DNA from: Heterostelium multicystogenum
Taxonomy: Eukaryota > Evosea > Eumycetozoa > Acytosteliales > Acytosteliaceae
Length of the DNA: 16,080 bases
Assembly (NCBI GenBank): GCA_003667245.1
Contig: RCNN01000546.1
Coordinates: 1 to 16,080, forward strand
Direction: 5' to 3'
This document shows, piece by piece, positions 10,956-16,080 of the stretch. Positions within the stretch are counted from its first letter, which is position 1; each line of letters opens with the position of its first letter. Below the pieces are notes generated by a model that made no database searches, was not told the origin of the DNA, and saw only the letters and a list, made by a program, of their open reading frames with translations. The position numbers and the translations under genes were made by a program.

Positions 10956-10973
10956 CTGTATTTATATTAATAT

Positions 10974-10979
10974 AATAAA
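10974..10979 (+). terminator. candidate polyadenylation signal of the small secreted-protein gene
   Basis: AATAAA lies 19 bases past the TAA at 10955, inside the short convergent interval before the RhoGEF gene end at 11044. Confidence 0.4.
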
Positions 10980-11043
10980 ACTAAACTAAACTATATTATT
11001 GTACTTGTATTTCTAAATTACATAATCATATACAATATGATAT

Positions 11044-14000
11044 CTAATCTTTCTTTATTGATATAGTTGGTACACCTGTATTGTTACTACTACTACTTTC
11101 ATTGTTATTGTTGTTATTTGTTACATTACTTAAATTTGAGGAGGATTGGCTGTAGGATGATAGATTCGATACGTTAGATTGATTGAGTTGTGTAGGTGGC
11201 GTTAAACCAAGATTCGAAGAGCTAAGACGTGTTGGCTACCAACGACGGCTTAGTCGAGAGGAACCATGGCTGATGCTTGGCGAGCGAGATGAGGTACTGC
11301 CCTGCAGCGATGATCTTTTACCATGGTTGATGAGTGCTATCGATTTGGTACGTGCGGCCATCACTTTAGTAAAACTGTGCAATACCATCAAGCCACTCTT
11401 GTCTCAGTTCGGGTGTCTTGGCAAACAGCAGCATCGGCTGGTCGTCTATCTTGATCTGGAATGCGTTGACTACCTTAATCGATGGGCAGTCTTGGATGAG
11501 AGTGGCACTGATGTCCTTGATGGGTAATATGCCTTGACGATGAGCTCGTTTGAATCTTTGACTGTCTTGAGAAGACCACTGTTGAGCAAGATAAACAGGT
11601 ACTTTTCACCGTCCTGCTTCAGCTTAGATTGCTTGATGACGCTGTTTCCTGGCACGAGAATGTCGGGAACTGGTGGTGAGAGCCTCATGTAGATGTCCTG
11701 GATGGCATGCTTGTTCTCATGCTCACGTTTACGCTCGTTCAAAACGACAGTAGCTTTCTTAAGTGACTTGACAGCATTTGAGATATGATCGTACTCAAAG
11801 TGTTGCTGATGAGTATGTTTTAGAAGATCTTCAAGCAGCAGGACATAACGTGGCATTCTCTGAATGGGCATGATGAGATATCCTGTAATTTTCAATGCCC
11901 TTGCAGTTCTTATCACGTTCTCAATGAGGAAGGCTGCCGTCTTCTCGTCCTTTCTAATCTCTTCGAGGGTGGGGACGACGTTGTTGTAGTTGTTGATATA
12001 GGTGGTGTAGATGTCGACGGCAGACTCGAGGAAAGCGAATATGTCGGTAATAGATTGGTTGGTGTGCCAGTTGTTGACACGATCTTCTAGTTTTTCAAGG
12101 AACTCCTTGTGGTATTGGTGAAGAACTTCGATGTTGGAGAAGAGGTTGTTGCATTGTTCGACAGTAATAATGTTAGAGAGACGAAGTGGCATGAGATAGC
12201 CCTCAATCGAAACTCCAAGGGAATTGGTGTAGGTTTGTTCGGTTGTCATGAGCTCTTTGACAATTCTAGATCGACGTAAGACTTGTTTCTGGTCGTCCAA
12301 GAAACGCTTACGATTCAAAAACGCTGCAGCTGCAGCTCCTAAACGAATTGAGTCCATTACTCAATTGGTTTTCGTGTGTCTACCACCTGCTTTTGCTGCT
12401 TGGCTATCTCTAAATTGCGACCAAGATGGTCGGACAACATCTCCTCAATGAAATGCGTTTCGATGTCGTCATCGAATCCGCTGAGAGTGTCCATGGAATC
12501 ATAGTCACTGTCAAATTTTTCGAGTCCGCTCTCCCCGTCACTGGGACTGTCAGAAAAGTCGTCCGACTCGTAGTCACTGTCGTGTCGATCCATTGAGCTG
12601 ATTTTTTAATCAGCGAAATCATACGCTCAATGGGCTTGATGACCATGTACTGGAAGTGTCCAGAAAGGAAAAACGGTTCCAACGCACAAGATGATAATGA
12701 TGCACACTGTAAGTGTGATTCCAAGTGCAGCCGATACCTGCTCGTTGTGCTTGTTGTTTGATCCAAAGTTCATTCTGGTCGCTGTCGGCTTTAGTCTTCA
12801 AGATGTATCCGTGGTACCATTCGGAAGTGTCTATGCTCGACTCGTAGACAACCTGATTGGAAATTTCGAGATACAAAAATATCGTCACGAGACTGGAGAA
12901 GGTGCTCGACAGTGCTGTTGAATCGCTGCTGAACAGGCCATTGGATGCAGCATTGAGCATGACCAGGTTAAGCATTGACTTTTGGTCGTCTTCGTCGTCT
13001 CCGATCGGATTTGTGAGAGTAGTAATTAGGACTACAAGCAACACCATGACAATGATAGTGTTTGATGTCTTGGAGAGAAGTTTTCTTCCGACAGAAGATG
13101 GCTGCACTGGCATATTCAGCAGGTGTTCGTCACGCTCCTGGACGTCAGATTTTCTTTTGGCGACTCCGAAAGTATTGAAAAAAGATAGAAGAAATTGATG
13201 ATTCTTCCAACACGAGAGAGACGCGAGGCGATACGCGCAACACGTGCAGTTCTGCTGAGTGAAAGTGAGTTGATGGCTGTAATACTCGAGATGCCAAAGA
13301 TAAAGGCGAAACAATGTCTGGCACCAGCGAAACAATCGATATGATATCCATGATAAAAAAGAATGATATTACATAGTGCAGTCGCTGCGCAAAATATTAA
13401 GAATTAAATCGGTTAAAAATATTAAAAATACAATAATCTTGAGGATTGAAACAGCCGTGTAGCCAGCATCATTGTTTGGTGCTGCAGATGCAACCAATAC
13501 ATCGTCTAAAGTTGAGAATAAATATGTTATGTTAGTGGTAGTCGTGGAAAATATAGTGATTCCAGTTTTTTCCAGATATTTCCAGGCTTTTCGGAAAAAC
13601 TTAATGTTGATGCTTACCAATGAACACCATAAATATAGATGCCAAACATAAGAATAATAATCAGTAGTTTTGAGTTTAAGAAGGAATTAACTTTCTTTCG
13701 ACGTTGGTAGTCCATTGACTTTCTTCTTTGTCTTTTCTTTTTGGACTGCATTTTCAAACTTTTTTAATCCACGACCACGGAATACTCTTGTCTGTATTTA
13801 TAATAATAAGTATTTGGATAACTTTTTCTAATTGTTTGATATATCGCTACTTACATTCTTTATGTCGTGCATTGTTGGTAGATGTGGTAAGTGAAGATGA
13901 TGTGATTTATGAGGACTTTTGATATGCAATTTCTTTTTGCTTGGTGATGTACTGCTACCTTGGGTATTGTTTCTGGGAGTCATCTCCGACATAGAAATAC

Positions 14001-14103
14001 CATCCATACTCTGTTGTGAATTTGTAAATCTGAGTCTTTGACTTCCACTTGCAGTACTCATATGGTCATCATTGTTGTCCATAGATGAAAGTGAGATCTC
14101 CAT
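11044..14103 (-). CDS. voltage-sensor-like multipass membrane protein fused to a RhoGEF (DH-PH), frameshifted
   Basis: The whole interval reads as one gene of about 960 residues. A Ser-rich N-terminus (MEISLSSMDNNDDHMSTASG) is followed by introns 13792-13854 and 13506-13617. Membrane segments are S1 (LLFLCLASIFMVFIDDVLVA), S2 (SILKIIVFLIFLTDLILNIL), S3 (SFFFIMDIISIVSLVPDI) and S4, with Arg mostly every third residue (SRTARVARIASRLSRVGRII, about 13190-13275). Two more segments (TIIVMVLLVVLITTL near 13010-13065; ITLTVCIIIILCVGTVF near 12670-12730) flank a loop of about 95 residues. VIKPIERMISLIKK (about 12606-12645) is a HAMP-like signalling linker. An Asp/Ser-rich linker leads to the DH domain (RIVKELMTTEQTYTNSL to LIMPIQRMPRYVLLLEDLLK, about 12285-11700), which activates Rho-family GTPases. 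A PH domain ends near LFAKTPELRQEWLDGIAQ (about 11370-11430). The tail is Ser/Asn-rich to the TAG at 11044-11046. Frame changes are near 13700, 13665, 13390, 13315, 13170, 12770, 12680, 12605, 12358, 11530 and 11365. Confidence 0.75.
11370..12357 (-). other. DH-PH catalytic module within the membrane RhoGEF gene
   Basis: This is the best-preserved part of the minus-strand gene and stands alone as a RhoGEF call. DH conserved region 1 is RIVKELMTTEQTYTNSL. Conserved region 3 is YLIMPIQRMPRYVLLLEDLL, close to the family form LxxPxQRxxRYxLLLxxLL. The PH domain begins near VIKQSKLKQDGEKYLFIL and needs one frame change near 11530 to reach the C-terminal helix with its conserved Trp (RQEWLDGIAQ). 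DH domains catalyse GDP release from Rho/Rac GTPases, and the PH domain usually directs membrane or phosphoinositide contact. Confidence 0.9.
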
Positions 14104-14400
14104 TTTTCTACACCTTCACCTATTTATTTTCAATCAAATCAATCAATCAACGTGTTGCAGACCACTCTGTGTGAACCAAATCAACTAAATATAAACTTCT
14201 ACAGAACTAACTAACCAACTATTCTATCTTATCTCTTTTAGGGCCTATATAAATACTACTATAATACAAGGAATGAAATAAATAAAGATATAGATAATTT
14301 TATACTAATTCAAGAATATGTGATAGTTTAGATAAATATAGATGCAGTTTATTTTTATTATTATTATTACTGTTTGATGGTTGTTGATTGGATTGTTTAG

Positions 14401-14420
14401 TGATTGATTGATTGATTGAT
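14401..14420. repeat. TGAT tetranucleotide microsatellite, five units
   Basis: Five perfect tandem copies of TGAT lie upstream of the RhoGEF gene. This is a simple repeat likely to vary in length. Confidence 0.9.
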
Positions 14421-14689
14421 TTATATCAGGTGTACTGTAGTGGAGAGGATGATTGATTTGCACACTTGAAAAAAACTGAAACTAAACAAAACTAATTAAA
14501 AACGAAATGGTGTAATTTTTTAGCTCACTCTCAAATTGATGACCATTTAACACTGTTACATCCCCCTCCATCAGATCCTTTTTAAAATTTGGGTTTTTCA
14601 AAGATTTACAAAAAAATGTTCAAACAACACTTTTTATAGTGCCAGATGGGTTGATCTACACTCCTATCAGTGTGACAAAATTTTGAACA

Positions 14690-14713
14690 GGTGTTATAAA
14701 TATTTCAAACACC
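14690..14713. repeat. short inverted repeat, GGTGTT / AACACC
   Basis: Six bases pair perfectly around a 12-base AT-rich loop inside the less AT-rich island. It is not followed by a T run, so there is no reason to call it a terminator. It may be chance or part of a structured RNA. Confidence 0.4.
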
Positions 14714-15160
14714 GAAATCATTAAAAATCTATTTTCGTGCCTAAATTTCTATGAATTGATTTGACCAGTTGTTAGCATTTAATAGTATAAACTATTAATT
14801 AATTTGGAGAAACAAACCGAACTTCAAAGATGAATTTTTTCAAATTGAAGATATTTATATATGTAGTTAATATTAAAGAAACCTGTAGTTATATGTATTT
14901 AGAGAGTATAATTTAGAATTGTATATATTTTATTTTAAGCAATATAAGCATCTTTATAAAAAATGTGTGATTCAATATTCTATATATAATCATAAAAAAT
15001 AAAATAATTTTGATCAAATGCAAATCGATGCATAACAACTTCCAAGTGGTCGAGATTCACCCTTATGAAGGCAGTACCGCAATTGATTAATTGATTGGGT
15101 GACAGTTGTCCACTACTTTGTTGAAGTTACACAGTCCAAAACAAAATCAATAAAAACAAC

Positions 15161-15218
15161 AAAAAAAAAAAAAAAACAGTAAAAAAAAATTAAAAATGAA
15201 ATTAATTTTTTTTTTTTT
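15161..15218. repeat. facing poly-A and poly-T runs
   Basis: Sixteen A residues (15161-15176) and a second A run near 15182 face a run of 13 T residues (15206-15218). Facing homopolymers like this are common in dictyostelid promoters and exclude nucleosomes. They could also fold as a weak hairpin. They precede the CELF-like gene start by about 200 bases. Confidence 0.75.
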
Positions 15219-15411
15219 GTATTTAAAAATACTTCAATAATAATAATTTTAATTTTAGCTGTTATTTTTATTATCAATTTGAATTACAAAGAACAATATA
15301 AAATATTATTAATATTCATTTATTAATTTAGCATTTATTCCATTATTTATAATTATTTATTCATCTATTCATTTATATTTAACTAGAAAAGCAAAAGAGA
15401 GAAAGCAGAGA

Positions 15412-16080
15412 ATGACAATCAAGTTTGTTTGTTGGTCAAATTCCAAAGTCATTTAATGAAGATAATTTAAAGTCGATGTTTGCTGACTATGAAGGAAGCA
15501 TCCAAGAGATTTCTGTCATTCGTAACAAAACAGACAAAATGAACCACAAGGATGTGCTTTTGTTACACTCCTCAGTAAAGAAGATGCTGAGAAAGCCATC
15601 CAAAACCCTGCACAACAGCAAGAAGTTCCCAGGTGTATCTAATAGTCTTCAAGTAAAATATGCTGATAGTGAACAAGAGAAACAATGTAAGTTAATAATA
15701 ATATATACAAGTAAAGTTTAGAGTATTAAAGTTTTATTTGTTTGTCTAGCAACTAAATTGTTTGTTGGTATGTTACCACGTACTTACCAAGAAGATGACA
15801 TCAAGACATTGTTTGCCGATTATGGTGAAGTTGAAGACATCTGCTTATTGAGAACTACCAACAAATGAAAGCAAAGGATGTGGTTTCATTTAGATTCCAA
15901 AACAGAGAAAGTTGTCTCAATGCTATAGCAGCTTTAAATGGTATTAATTTACCTGTATGTATTTAAATCAAACAAATCTAAATTGTATTTGTTTTTTATA
16001 CTAACATTATCTAATTTTATCAAATAGCCAAGTCCAAATGGTTTGGTTGTAAAGTTTGCAGATACCGAGAAAGATAAAGA
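15412..16080 (+). CDS. CELF/Bruno-like RRM RNA-binding protein, 3' end outside window, frameshifted
   Basis: This is an RNA-binding protein with at least two RRM domains in the CELF (ETR-3/Bruno) arrangement; such proteins act in splicing, translation and mRNA decay. RRM1 has RNP2 LFVGQIP (15425-15445), RNP1 GCAFVTLL (near 15553) and ends LQVKYADSEQEK. RRM2 has RNP2 KLFVGMLP (15756-15779), RNP1 KGCGFISF-like (near 15873) and the CELF-type ending PNGLVVKFADTEKDK in the last exon. Introns are 15687-15749 and 15955-16027, both phase-consistent. The ATG at 15412 is chosen because it lies a few codons before RNP2 after an AT-rich leader. Frame changes are near 15423, 15551, 15609, 15865 and 15890; the pair at 15551 and 15609 cancel each other. 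A third RRM is expected downstream. Confidence 0.88.

Larger units (their letters stand above)
14104..15411. other. 1.3 kb divergent intergenic region
   Basis: This lies between the starts of the RhoGEF gene (minus) and the CELF-like gene (plus). It is mainly AT-rich, with a TGAT microsatellite, facing A and T runs, and two less AT-rich islands (about 14515-14760 and 15020-15135) that contain no convincing protein. Promoters for both flanking genes must lie at its ends; the T/A-rich stretch at 15200-15400 is the likely one for the CELF-like gene. Confidence 0.55.

Noticed and set aside
12354..12362. TAATG stop/start overlap suggesting two translationally coupled genes
   Set aside because: Coupling of this kind is bacterial; in this eukaryotic gene one missing base joins the acidic linker to the DH domain, matching the error pattern elsewhere.
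11183..13198. Several plus-strand open frames opposite the RhoGEF gene
   Set aside because: They have no recognisable motifs, and the opposite strand carries clear DH, PH and membrane segments; they are antisense shadows.
13369..13620. A separate 83-residue minus-strand protein beginning MVSINIKFFRKAW
   Set aside because: Its first part lies in an intron (13506-13617, GTAAGC...TTTAG); only the S2-like part is exon of the membrane RhoGEF gene.
14482..14571. Minus-strand frame starting MEGDVTVLNGHQFESELKNY
   Set aside because: It is only 29 codons, ends in AT-rich sequence, and has no supporting splice donor that I can place with confidence.
15036..15066. tRNA-like motif around GTGGTCGAGATTC
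   Set aside because: No acceptor stem, anticodon arm or proper T-loop could be folded on either strand.
1..16080. CRISPR arrays, insertion sequences, prophage or bacterial operons
   Set aside because: No regularly spaced repeats, transposases or ribosome-binding-site patterns are present; spliceosomal introns and gene families show a eukaryotic nuclear locus.

Overview
The window looks like nuclear DNA of a dictyostelid social amoeba. The evidence is very AT-rich intergenic DNA with long A and T runs, short GT...AG introns (about 50-200 bases, donors mostly GTAAGT or GTATGT, acceptors mostly TAG), Asn/Gln/acidic low-complexity protein tracts, and the gene families present. Coding stretches are visibly richer in G+C than expected for D. 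discoideum, so I favour another dictyostelid lineage; that is inference.

Layout, left to right: (1) the 3' part of a probable bulb-type-lectin-like gene (1-811, +); (2) a large UBR-box/RING N-recognin ubiquitin ligase with four supported introns (about 1251-6014, +); (3) a p68/DDX5-like DEAD-box RNA helicase with acidic N- and C-terminal extensions and two introns (6358-8820, +); (4) on the opposite strand and convergent with it, a small tandem-CBS-domain protein with a likely mitochondrial presequence and one intron (8884-9667, -); (5) a long AT-rich divergent spacer; (6) a small secreted protein of unknown function (10547-10955, +); (7) convergent with it, a large minus-strand gene (11044-14103) joining an S1-S4 voltage-sensor-like membrane region, two further membrane segments and a HAMP-like linker to an acidic linker and a DH-PH RhoGEF module; (8) a 1.3 kb divergent spacer with repeats and two less AT-rich islands; (9) the 5' part of a CELF/Bruno-like RNA-binding protein with RRM domains (15412 to the window end, +).

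Almost every gene is broken into several reading frames although conserved motifs and splice sites are intact. By hand I count about 35-40 apparent single-base frame changes plus three in-frame TGA codons. Many lie at short homopolymers, and they hit every gene including housekeeping ones. I read this as consensus sequence error, not as a cluster of pseudogenes, and I annotate each gene as one interrupted coding region. The most interesting content is the membrane voltage-sensor-like/RhoGEF fusion. The genes do not form an obvious pathway; this is an ordinary eukaryotic gene neighbourhood with independent transcription units.
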